In this document: positions 17,499-24,848 of the stretch, piece after piece | Position numbering within the stretch: the stretch's first letter is position 1 | Layout: each line of letters opens with the position of its first letter | The notes under the pieces: generated by a model | What the model was told of the DNA's origin: nothing | The model's database searches: none | The model's input: only the letters and a program-made list of their open reading frames with translations | NCBI RefSeq assembly: GCF_000308215.1 | Contig: NZ_CAJE01000023.1 | Location: 1 to 64,000, forward strand | Source: Methanomassiliicoccus luminyensis B10 | GTDB lineage: Archaea; Thermoplasmatota; Thermoplasmata; Methanomassiliicoccales; Methanomassiliicoccaceae | Reading direction: 5' to 3' | Length of the DNA stretch: 64,000 bases | Made by a program: the position numbers and the translations under genes

Positions 17499-18567
17499 GA
17501 GCATGATCATACCGTTCGGCCCGCAGCACGCCGCTTACCTCGAGCCGCTGAACGTGGCGCTGAAGCTGGAGGAGGAAAGGGTGGTGGGGGCGGAAGTGAA
17601 CATAGGGTACAACCACCGGGGGATGGAGCGGGCGCTGTCCATGGACTACAAGAAGTCCCAGTACCTCTGCGAGAGGGTGTGCGGCATCTGCTCGTTCCAT
17701 CATTCCTCGGTCTACTGCCAGGGCCTGGAGAGGATCTTCGATGTCGACGCGCCCGAGCGGGCCAAGCTCATCCGCTCCATTCTCATGGAGTGCCAGCGGC
17801 TGACCTCCCACCTGCTGGCGCTGGGCCACGTCGCCGAATCGGTAGGGTACGAGAACCTGTTCATGCAGTCCTTCCGGGAGCGGGAGCTGGTGATGTGGCT
17901 GGTGAACAGGATATCGGGCAACCGGGTCCACTACAGCATGAACGTGATCGGGGGGGTGAAGAGGGACCTCGCCCCCGAGATGGAGAAGGAGATCGCCAAC
18001 ACCATGAACGATCTGAGGCCCAGGCTGATGGAGCTTCACCGGATCTTCAGCCGGGACAGCACCCTGAGGAAGAGGACCGCGGGCATCGGCAAGTTCTCCA
18101 CCCAGGATGCCCGGTCGTACGGCGCGGTGGGGCCGGTGTCCCGCGCGTCAGGGGTGCCGCAGGACATCCGCCAGGACGGCTTCGCCGCCTACGGCATGAT
18201 CGACTTCCGGCCGGTGGTCCGGGAGGAGGGTGACGTGTACGCCCGCATGATGGTGCGCATGGACGAGTGCCTTCAGTCGGTCGACATCATCGAGCAGTGC
18301 CTGGCCCTCCTGAAGGACGGACCCATCGCCATGCAGGTGCGCGGCCACCCCACCGGGGAGGTGTTCTCCCGGGTGGAGGCTCCCCGGGGGGAGCTGATGT
18401 ACTACATCAAGGCCAAGGGGACCCTGAGCCTGGAGAGGATAAAGCTCCGGACCCCCGCGTTCATGAACGTGCAGGCGCTGCTGGCGATGATGCTGGGGTA
18501 CCAGCTGTGCGACGTCGGCACCATATCGGTGTCGGTGGACCCGTGCATATGTTGCACGGACCGGTGA
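17491..18567 (+). CDS. echE: Ech hydrogenase large subunit E ([NiFe] catalytic)
   Basis: A 358-aa NuoD-like catalytic subunit that interconverts H+ and H2. Both Ni-Fe ligand motifs are intact: ERVCGICSFHHSSVYC near the N-terminus and DPCICCTDR at the very C-terminus. Ending at this motif, without a cleavable extension, is normal for Ech. Contrast with the large subunit at 10656-12242, where both motifs are lost. Ech couples ferredoxin oxidation/H2 formation, or the reverse, to an ion gradient; in this order it would provide reduced ferredoxin or membrane potential. Confidence 0.95.
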   Translation: MSRSMIIPFGPQHAAYLEPLNVALKLEEERVVGAEVNIGYNHRGMERALSMDYKKSQYLCERVCGICSFHHSSVYCQGLERIFDVDAPERAKLIRSILMECQRLTSHLLALGHVAESVGYENLFMQSFRERELVMWLVNRISGNRVHYSMNVIGGVKRDLAPEMEKEIANTMNDLRPRLMELHRIFSRDSTLRKRTAGIGKFSTQDARSYGAVGPVSRASGVPQDIRQDGFAAYGMIDFRPVVREEGDVYARMMVRMDECLQSVDIIEQCLALLKDGPIAMQVRGHPTGEVFSRVEAPRGELMYYIKAKGTLSLERIKLRTPAFMNVQALLAMMLGYQLCDVGTISVSVDPCICCTDR

Positions 18568-18571
18568 TCCC

Positions 18572-19003
18572 ATGTCCATGCTGACCTCCGCGCTCAAGAA
18601 CCTGTTCCGGCGCCCCTTCACCACCACCTACCCCGCGGTGCCGGCGGACCTCCCCCCCGATAACCGGGGGAGGGTGGTGTGGGACATGCAGAAGTGCATC
18701 TGGTGCCGGAAGTGCGAGCGCTCCTGCCCCTCCCGGGCGATCACCACCGACAAGGAGGCCAAGACCCAGACCATCGTGAGGCACCGGTGCATCGGGTGCA
18801 ACACCTGCGTGGAGGTGTGCCCGACCCAGACCATAACGATGCTGCCCGACTACTCGAAGCCGGACACCGCGCCGGTGGTGCACGTCTTCTGGGTGGGCAT
18901 GCCCAAGCATGAGTACAGGGTGGAGCACCTGCCCCGCCAGGAGGGCCGTCCAGCGGTCCAGAGCTTGCCCGATGAGGATAAGGGGCAAGAACAACGTTTA
19001 TGA
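18572..19003 (+). CDS. echF: Ech hydrogenase subunit F (2x[4Fe-4S] ferredoxin-like)
   Basis: A 143-aa NuoI-like iron-sulfur subunit with CIWCRKCERSCP and CIGCNTCVEVCP, each binding a [4Fe-4S] cluster. It is the entry or exit point for electrons exchanged with ferredoxin. It begins 4 nt after echE and is the last Ech gene. The following thioredoxin gene starts 45 nt downstream and may be co-transcribed. Confidence 0.94.
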   Translation: MSMLTSALKNLFRRPFTTTYPAVPADLPPDNRGRVVWDMQKCIWCRKCERSCPSRAITTDKEAKTQTIVRHRCIGCNTCVEVCPTQTITMLPDYSKPDTAPVVHVFWVGMPKHEYRVEHLPRQEGRPAVQSLPDEDKGQEQRL

Positions 19004-19047
19004 AATGGGCCCTCTCACGTCAGCACCACGGAAAGAGAGGTGAGAAT

Positions 19048-19458
19048 ATGGCAGATGTAGGCCCGACAGAGCTGATGCACAACGTGATGGAGCTGGACCA
19101 GCAGAACTTCGCCGAGACCATCAGGAACAAGGACAAGCTCGTGGTGGTGGAGTTCTACCTTCCCGAATGCCCGCACTGCCAGAGGATGGCCCCGATCTAC
19201 GAGGACCTCTCCCGGGAGATGGCGGACGAGGCGGTGTTCACCCGCATACACGCGAGGGACAATTGGGACCTGGCAAGCCAGTACGGGATCCAGGGCACTC
19301 CTACCTTCAAGATGTTCTGCCGGGACCAGCTGCTCGGCGAGGTGGTGGGGGAGACCAGCGCCACGGTGCTGCGCAACACCATCAAGGACTTCATCCGCCA
19401 CCAGGAGGCCTGCGCGTCCGGAAGGAACGCATCCTACGAGCTGGACGGGTACGGTTGA
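19048..19458 (+). CDS. Thioredoxin-fold protein with CPHC active site
   Basis: A 136-aa thioredoxin-like protein. The N-terminal helix leads into VVVEFYLPECPHCQRMAPIY, so the redox pair is C-P-H-C, more oxidising than the classical CGPC. The cis-proline loop GIQGTPTFKMF is present. GAGGTGAG lies 5 nt before ATG 19048, which is preferred over an upstream in-frame ATG at 19000 overlapping echF. A cytoplasmic thiol-disulfide oxidoreductase is likely; a role in Ech assembly or redox control is inferred from position only. Confidence 0.85.
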   Translation: MADVGPTELMHNVMELDQQNFAETIRNKDKLVVVEFYLPECPHCQRMAPIYEDLSREMADEAVFTRIHARDNWDLASQYGIQGTPTFKMFCRDQLLGEVVGETSATVLRNTIKDFIRHQEACASGRNASYELDGYG

Positions 19459-19515
19459 GCGCTCCGGCGTAAGGGACCTGGCGCCAAAAGGGTTAACCCA
19501 TCCTTCCTCGCATTA

Positions 19516-20577
19516 GTGTTATCCGTGGTGAGATTGGAGGAAGGGAGCGGTACTTCCGACTACAGCGATAGGCGGTACCTCTCCGCCGGCGAGGCGGCCA
19601 ACTTCCTGGGCACGACGGTCCGGGAGCTGCACCGCCTGGTCAGGGAGTCAAAGGTCCCCGTGACCATCGCCGGCAGCGGGCAGCAGAGGTTCGACATCGC
19701 CCACCTGAGGGAGATGGGCGAGCGCGCGGTCCCCCGGCCCCCGGTCCCGGAGCGCACCGTTCTCGAGGTCAACGGGACCAGGCAGGAGGTGCTGTGCAGG
19801 GGCTCGCAGAGCATGGGCGAACTGGAGGACGGCAGCGTGCACCTGGTGGTGACGTCGCCGCCGTACTTCGATACCAAGATGTACTCCCCCCGGCCGCTGC
19901 GGGGCGATCTGGGGGACGTCCACTCCGTGGACGACTGGTTCGACGAGATCGGCCGGGTGTGGTCGGAGTGCTACAGGGTCCTCCAGCCGGGGCGGAGGGC
20001 CTTCATCAATATCATGAACCTGCCGGTCCGGCAGCCCGACGGGGGCTATCGCACCCTGAACCTGGTGGGGAGGACCATCGACCGGTGCGAGGAGCTGGGC
20101 TTCGTGTTCAAGCGGGACATCGTATGGCACAAGACCAACGGCGTCCGCGCCCCCTTCGGCACCTACCCGTACCCGGGGGGCATCCTGATCAACAACATGC
20201 ACGAGTTCATACTGGAGCTGGAGAAGCCCATCCCCAGAGCGCTACGGCCGAAGAAGTACGCCCACGTCCCTGCCGCCGATAAGGAGGCCTCGCGGCTGGA
20301 CAAGGAGTTCTGGCTGTCCATAAAGAACAGCGACGTGTGGCTGATGGCGCCCCAGGCCAGCGGGGACCGCCGGGACCACATCGCCCCCTTCCCCGCCGAG
20401 CTCCCGGCGCGGCTGATACGCGCCTTCACCTTCAAAGGCGAGACGGTCCTGGATCCGTTCCTGGGCTCCGGGACCACGCTGCTCGCCGCGGCCGCCCTGG
20501 GGCGCAACGGGGCGGGGTACGAGATCAACCCCCACATCGCCGGTTCCGCAGTGGAGGCGCTGAAGAAGAGAGCTTGA
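19516..20577 (+). CDS. DNA methyltransferase with N-terminal helix-turn-helix domain
   Basis: Amino-methyltransferase (N6-adenine or N4-cytosine). The catalytic motif TSPPYFDTKMY (motif IV) comes before the AdoMet motif DPFLGSGTTLLAAAALGR (motif I), i.e. beta-class order. The first ~60 residues (YLSAGEAANFLGTTVRELHRLV) look like a MerR/excisionase-type HTH that would aid DNA binding. No endonuclease or specificity gene is adjacent, so it appears to be an orphan methylase. The start is uncertain: GTG 19516, GTG 19525/19528 or TTG 19534; no ATG is available. Confidence 0.85.
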   Translation: MLSVVRLEEGSGTSDYSDRRYLSAGEAANFLGTTVRELHRLVRESKVPVTIAGSGQQRFDIAHLREMGERAVPRPPVPERTVLEVNGTRQEVLCRGSQSMGELEDGSVHLVVTSPPYFDTKMYSPRPLRGDLGDVHSVDDWFDEIGRVWSECYRVLQPGRRAFINIMNLPVRQPDGGYRTLNLVGRTIDRCEELGFVFKRDIVWHKTNGVRAPFGTYPYPGGILINNMHEFILELEKPIPRALRPKKYAHVPAADKEASRLDKEFWLSIKNSDVWLMAPQASGDRRDHIAPFPAELPARLIRAFTFKGETVLDPFLGSGTTLLAAAALGRNGAGYEINPHIAGSAVEALKKRA

Positions 20578-20589
20578 GATCAAGGGCCG

Positions 20590-21072
20590 CTAATGGCCGG
20601 ACCCTCCGTCGACATCCCGATAGAGCATGAGCCTATACTCTCGGAAACCATGTTTTTCCCAGAAAGAGCGGCCCATGACGTTCTTGGACACGACCCGGAG
20701 CTCTATCCTTCCGACCCCCTGATCGTCAAACCATCCGTTGAGGTAAGCGAGCATTTGCTCTCCGACCCCTTTTCTTCTGAACGACGGCCTCACCGCCATC
20801 TCCTTTATCAGGCCGTACCTTTCCCTTTCAAGCACGGGTGGATAGTACGCTATCTCCGCTGCGGAGTAACCGATGACATGGCCGTCTTCGATCGCGACCG
20901 CTATAAGGGAGCTATCCGAACCCAACAGCGTTTCGAGGTGGCGCCGGTAATTTTCATGCCCGTCGACTCGCCGCGTGAAGAACGGATCGAGATTGGAATG
21001 ATGATCCATCAACTCCATCCATATCTCCACTATCTCGGGGACATGATCCGCCTCGGCCTTCTTCACCATCAT
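20590..21072 (-). CDS. GNAT-family N-acetyltransferase
   Basis: About 160 aa with the acetyl-CoA-binding motif VRPSFRRKGVGEQMLAYL (R-x2-K-G-V-G) and the C-terminal NVMGRSFWEKHGFREY, both standard for GNAT enzymes. The substrate cannot be predicted. ATG 21072 is chosen over TTG 21081 because a TATA-like AT-stretch lies about 26 nt upstream, fitting a leaderless transcript. The stop codon is TAG, one of seven amber-terminated genes in this window. Confidence 0.82.
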   Translation of the reverse strand: MMVKKAEADHVPEIVEIWMELMDHHSNLDPFFTRRVDGHENYRRHLETLLGSDSSLIAVAIEDGHVIGYSAAEIAYYPPVLERERYGLIKEMAVRPSFRRKGVGEQMLAYLNGWFDDQGVGRIELRVVSKNVMGRSFWEKHGFREYRLMLYRDVDGGSGH

Positions 21073-21108
21073 TCCGTTCAATGAACATATCGTTGGTATT
21101 TACGAGCG

Positions 21109-21654
21109 ATGTACGAGCAGCTCTTGGCGGCCGCCAAAATCGGGCATGCGAATATGGTGCGGGGGCGGCCCGTTAGCGACAAGGCCAAGGGGAACGAAGG
21201 CCCCCGGTTCTCGATGCCCTCCAAGAATGACAAGATGGCCCTGGCGCAGATATCGTTCACATCGATCCTCCTGCTCGTGGTCATGCTGCCGATGACCCTG
21301 TTCATAACCGGTGGTGTCGGCGGTTCGTTATCGGTCACGATGGACGAGGAAAAGGTCAGCATCGATGCACCTCCGTATGGTTGGGGCATCGCCTATTCGG
21401 ACATAGACAGCTGCGAGCCGAATGACGGGACGTTCCACGTCAGCCGCGAATTCGGACTGAGCAACCACGAAATAATCGCGGGTCGGCTGTACAACGACGA
21501 GGTAGGGAGCTGCAACGGTGCCATCTATAAGGATACGGGCGCTTGCGTGCTGATTAGGACGTACGATGGAACATACTACGTGTTCAACGATGCGTCCGTT
21601 GAAGGCACCGCCTCACTGCACGCCGAACTATTGAGACATCTGCCAACGTTGTGA
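21109..21654 (+). CDS. Membrane-anchored protein with PH-like soluble domain, function unknown
   Basis: A 181-aa protein. Residues ~47-70 (ISFTSILLLVVMLPMTLFIT) form one membrane helix, followed by a soluble beta-rich domain with IDSCEPNDGTFHVSREFGLS and a VLIRTYDGTYYVFN strand pair. This resembles bacterial PH-like domains in layout, but I cannot confirm the family. It overlaps the tail of the transposase remnant on the other strand. The true start may be ATG 21154. Confidence 0.6.
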   Translation: MYEQLLAAAKIGHANMVRGRPVSDKAKGNEGPRFSMPSKNDKMALAQISFTSILLLVVMLPMTLFITGGVGGSLSVTMDEEKVSIDAPPYGWGIAYSDIDSCEPNDGTFHVSREFGLSNHEIIAGRLYNDEVGSCNGAIYKDTGACVLIRTYDGTYYVFNDASVEGTASLHAELLRHLPTL

Positions 21655-21659
21655 AGATC

Positions 21660-21922
21660 TCCCATTTTGCCAACTCGCGGTATGACTTCACCAGCATCCG
21701 GCGAAGCACGGCCAGCACTAGAAGCTGGTGCTGCGTGAACGAGTGCTTCGACCTGTTGCTCGAATACAGCGGCATACCGAGGCGTCCTGCTCCCTTCGCT
21801 ATCTGATCGACCGCACGCATTATTTTGTTGCCGTTCCAAGTAGTATCGTTCGGCACGAGACCATACCGTCCCGAGGCCAGTTGTCTCCAGGAAGAGCTTG
21901 AACTGACCTCTGGCGAGGTCAT
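21660..21922 (-). pseudogene. Transposase remnant (IS5/IS4-like N-terminal fragment)
   Basis: The minus-strand frame from 21922 contains SSNRSKHSFTQHQLLVLAVL followed by RRMLVKSYRELAKW. This is the conserved N-terminus of archaeal DDE transposases, where QLLVLLVLRQ...SYRELAEWL precedes the catalytic domain. After ~70 matching residues the similarity stops abruptly at EIFTTLADV, and no catalytic DDE part follows. It is a deleted insertion-sequence fragment at the left edge of the AT-rich island. I found no terminal inverted repeats. Confidence 0.65.
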
Positions 21923-22042
21923 TTCGTGCCCGATGTTACATCATGCTTTCGACCCCTGCCACGATGATCTCCACAAAGTCGATGATGAGGGAATTAACAA
22001 CTGATTCAATTCTCTGGGTCTTTCAATTAACCGCCCAGCTAG

Positions 22043-22050
22043 TATAAATA
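22043..22050 (+). promoter_or_regulatory. TATA box for the phosphoribosyltransferase-like gene
   Basis: TATAAATA lies about 28 nt (centre to ATG) upstream of ATG 22075. This spacing predicts a leaderless mRNA starting at or next to that ATG, and excludes the earlier in-frame ATG at 22057. Confidence 0.65.
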
Positions 22051-22074
22051 TCAAATATGTTCTTCCATAGTTAT

Positions 22075-23145
22075 ATGGAGCATGGAAGAATAAATCTGGA
22101 TGATTTTGCTATCAGCGGATTTGATTACTTCCTAAACTCCGATAACCACCAAGAAAAGAAGAAGGAAATATATGGCCTCCTTGCAAATCTGTTCAAATCC
22201 AGTTCATTAGAGATCGATACTCTTGTTGGTGTGGATAGAAAGGGTGCGTGGATAGTTGATAATTTCTTCGCTGAATATCCCGGTTTAAAAAAATTCAACG
22301 TCATCTCCGATAGCGAAATCGACGCGAAAAAGAGCATGGTAAGCAAGCTGAGAGTATTGGTTTTTGATGATTCTATCCATACTGCGGATACAATAACCAA
22401 CGTTATTTCCAGGCTGCAGAGATATAAACCAAAAAACATAATAGTTGCTTGCCTTTTATCGAATGCAGGTTCCAATGTAATAATTAATAAAAAATATCCA
22501 GATATTAAGATAGTGCCATGTAAGACCGTATTTGAAGATTTTCCCAAGCAGTCCGAAGACTATCTGGTTTGGGAATTACCCTTTGTCGATGGCCTTAAGG
22601 CAAAAGACAACCCCGATTTTCCGAAGCTAAAAATCACTACGCCTGAGCAAGATCTAGATAAGATCGCCGACTCCATATGTAATGCGATAAAGAATAGTGT
22701 AAATAATGTATCAGATATCGAAATAGAAAAAGTCATAAATAAGGTTCTTTCTCGAAACATCAACGTCGAAGTCGAAGCTGATGAGTCAGTGATAGCGTCT
22801 CCATATTACAAATTTGCGACGGTGGATGAGTCGAAAGTTAGAGCATTCATAACAAAGTACGAGGGCCGAACGGAGATTATCGTTACGCCACTTGTCTTCC
22901 CTAGGTTGGATTCAAATGGGTGTGACATAATTGACACATCTCCAAATGACTGTCTTTGTAAGGCCGTGAAATTGAAAAAGAAGAATGATGAGATATGCAA
23001 ATTGTGCTTACCTTACTTTGTGAACGGAATATTCTTGGATAGGCTGAATAAAAAGATCAACGAAACTCTAAAGGCAGACAACATCCTCATCGAGACAATA
23101 AAGACAGAGAGGCCTAAGATAGGCCGATTTATTCGGATTTCTTAG
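22075..23145 (+). CDS. Phosphoribosyltransferase-like protein of probable conflict island
   Basis: 356 aa. Residues 94-106 read VLVFDDSIHTADT, the PRPP-binding loop of type I phosphoribosyltransferases (four hydrophobics, two acidics, then a T/S-rich loop). The preceding LVGVDRKGAWIVDNFF matches the usual upstream strand. The C-terminal third has a Cys cluster (CLC and CKLC with basic spacing) that could bind zinc. The gene is AT-rich, unlike its neighbours, and ends in TAG. PRTase-like domains have been described in predicted prokaryotic conflict systems beside HD-domain partners; the HD gene at 23620 fits that picture. Function is inferred, not shown. Confidence 0.65.
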   Translation: MEHGRINLDDFAISGFDYFLNSDNHQEKKKEIYGLLANLFKSSSLEIDTLVGVDRKGAWIVDNFFAEYPGLKKFNVISDSEIDAKKSMVSKLRVLVFDDSIHTADTITNVISRLQRYKPKNIIVACLLSNAGSNVIINKKYPDIKIVPCKTVFEDFPKQSEDYLVWELPFVDGLKAKDNPDFPKLKITTPEQDLDKIADSICNAIKNSVNNVSDIEIEKVINKVLSRNINVEVEADESVIASPYYKFATVDESKVRAFITKYEGRTEIIVTPLVFPRLDSNGCDIIDTSPNDCLCKAVKLKKKNDEICKLCLPYFVNGIFLDRLNKKINETLKADNILIETIKTERPKIGRFIRIS

Positions 23146-23422
23146 GCCTTTTTGTCGTATCATAGATCTTGTCTATGATGTACTCAGCTTCTCCTGCGAT
23201 TTTGAAGGTCCTAGTCCACTTGTCATTGACCTTCTCCCAGTTGCCATCTATAATTCCAAGGTCAAACAGCTTATTCAGGGTCTTCGAAACAGTGGATCGA
23301 GACATGTCGTCTTTCAGTTCCTCCACTAACTTCGTGAAGTAGATGCCCTCCTTTTTTTCCCGGTATTCACGAATAACGTAGCATATTTTAAGGTCGTTTG
23401 ACAGGACCGACCAATCAACCAT
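23129..23422 (-). CDS. Small winged-helix transcriptional regulator
   Basis: 97 aa from ATG 23422, preceded by a GGGGG stretch. The segment FTKLVEELKDDMSRSTVSKT followed by LNKLFDLGIIDGNWEKV is a winged HTH of the MarR/ArsR-like archaeal type, with the wing VNDKWTRTFKI. It is convergent with the phosphoribosyltransferase gene (17-bp overlap) and divergent from the HD gene. Local regulation of the island is a reasonable guess. Confidence 0.72.
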   Translation of the reverse strand: MVDWSVLSNDLKICYVIREYREKKEGIYFTKLVEELKDDMSRSTVSKTLNKLFDLGIIDGNWEKVNDKWTRTFKIAGEAEYIIDKIYDTTKRPKKSE

Positions 23423-23464
23423 GCTGTCTGCCCCCTTGTGTAATCTTAGGGAATTTGTCCACAA

Positions 23465-23619
23465 ATTATACTATACCCTCAGGTATGAATATTGTGGATT
23501 TCGGTGGTATCCCATCACACGGTATAACAATAAGCGGTATATATAACCTTCAGATTCGAGTATGCTAATTAGACTTCGGTATATTTATTAACCAATATCA
23601 CATTATAGGTACTTAAAGG
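23465..23619. promoter_or_regulatory. AT-rich promoter region between regulator and HD gene
   Basis: 155 bp, strongly AT-rich, with several TATA-like elements (for example TATATATAACC near 23538-23548 and ATATTTATTAACC at 23581-23593). The second is correctly placed for the HD-domain gene. No open frame is present. Confidence 0.5.
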
Positions 23620-24426
23620 GTGGTCAGGACGCCTCATTCGCGGGAAGCAGCTCTGTATATCCATTTGGCAAATTCTGAATCTGATCAATTGCTAATTGAT
23701 TCAGAACAGATGGCCCGCCAGATCTTTCCATTTATTCAGAGAAATTTCAGAGACCTGACCGGTCATGGCATAGTCCATTCAACTTCCATTATCAGTTACC
23801 TTAATCTATTCATCAGCATATTAAAAGCAGAAGGGCTTGAACTAAGTCGCACTGAAGTTAGGTTGCTATATTCAGCAGCATGGTTGCACGACATTGGCTA
23901 TTTGACCTGCAGTGAGCGGAGTGAGCATTCGAGGGAATCCTGTAGGCTCCTCCAGATCATTGAAGAAAATTATTCATTATTGGGCGATTTAAAGAACTCG
24001 ATGATGTATCTTGTGAAATATCACCAATCGAGATATGATCTATCCGAGGTACCAAAGAACGCCGTACACATACATGGGGACCAAGTACGTTTACAATTTC
24101 TCTGCGCCCTATTTAGACTAGCAGATGCGTGCCACATCGGAGAAGATAGGGCTAACAGGTTGGTCTACTATTTGATCGAAGGGGAGATAAATCCTGAAAG
24201 TAAACCCCATTGGATTGGCAACAGCTCTGTCTTATCGGTGGACTTCATTGTCGAAGATGCTAAGATATTGATTACAGTAACGAACGAAAACGATGCGAAG
24301 GTTCTTACCGATGGCTTTATCAAAGATTTTCAAAAACTCATGCCATTTTTAGCTCCGGCATTTCCATTCTATTCAGTAGAGATACAAAGTGAAACACCGT
24401 TCGAGCTGGAAGGGGGAAGAATCTGA
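23620..24426 (+). CDS. HD-domain phosphohydrolase-like protein
   Basis: 268 aa with the ordered ligands of the HD superfamily: H49/H53 in TGHGIVHS, H90-D91 in AAWLHDIGY, H103 in EHSRES, YHQS near 135 and a later Asp in RLADAC. These coordinate a metal pair for phosphohydrolase or nucleotidase chemistry. The start is GTG 23620, after AAAGG; ATG at codon 31 is an alternative but would shorten the N-terminal helix. AT-rich composition, like the phosphoribosyltransferase gene. The pair resembles PRTase/HD combinations predicted to act in anti-phage or stress systems. Confidence 0.7.
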   Translation: MVRTPHSREAALYIHLANSESDQLLIDSEQMARQIFPFIQRNFRDLTGHGIVHSTSIISYLNLFISILKAEGLELSRTEVRLLYSAAWLHDIGYLTCSERSEHSRESCRLLQIIEENYSLLGDLKNSMMYLVKYHQSRYDLSEVPKNAVHIHGDQVRLQFLCALFRLADACHIGEDRANRLVYYLIEGEINPESKPHWIGNSSVLSVDFIVEDAKILITVTNENDAKVLTDGFIKDFQKLMPFLAPAFPFYSVEIQSETPFELEGGRI

Positions 24427-24848
24427 ACTCGGAAGCCCCTGGGGGCGGAAAAATGCAATGATCAGGTTTGCTAGCAAAACTCCGTCCTTTGGTTCAAGCC
24501 GGGTGAGCAGCATATCTCTAACGGTATAACGCCAATGGTCAGATCATCGCTGGTTGATATCAATGCTAGACCATTTTCAAATAAACAAAGTCCTGAGACA
24601 CTGCTGTATGCTCTTCATCTCGTAACATGCGGGACGCATGTGCCATGCAGAAAGCAAGTCTACCCTGCGCTCCCCTCACGGGTGTTCTTTCGTTCGAACA
24701 TATTAATAGCATTGATGTTTTCTTTGTGGCACAAGGCTTGTGCGTCAGGGGAACCGGCGATTCCGCGAGCGATGAGGCTTGCAGCCCCGGCTCAGGATTA
24801 TTGCCTAGCTCAACTCATTTCACCACACGCTCATACGGAGAAGGGACG
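24427..24848. other. 422-bp intergenic region at the right edge of the AT-rich island
   Basis: Composition returns from AT-rich to the GC-rich background across this stretch. A TATA-like CATATTAATAG lies near 24698-24708. I see no credible gene, tRNA or repeat array. Short open frames here are not supported by ribosome sites. Confidence 0.45.

Noticed and set aside
24480-24560. Possible tRNA or attachment site (GGTTCAAGCC string)
   Set aside because: No paired T stem or cloverleaf; no matching direct repeat seen at the other island boundary.
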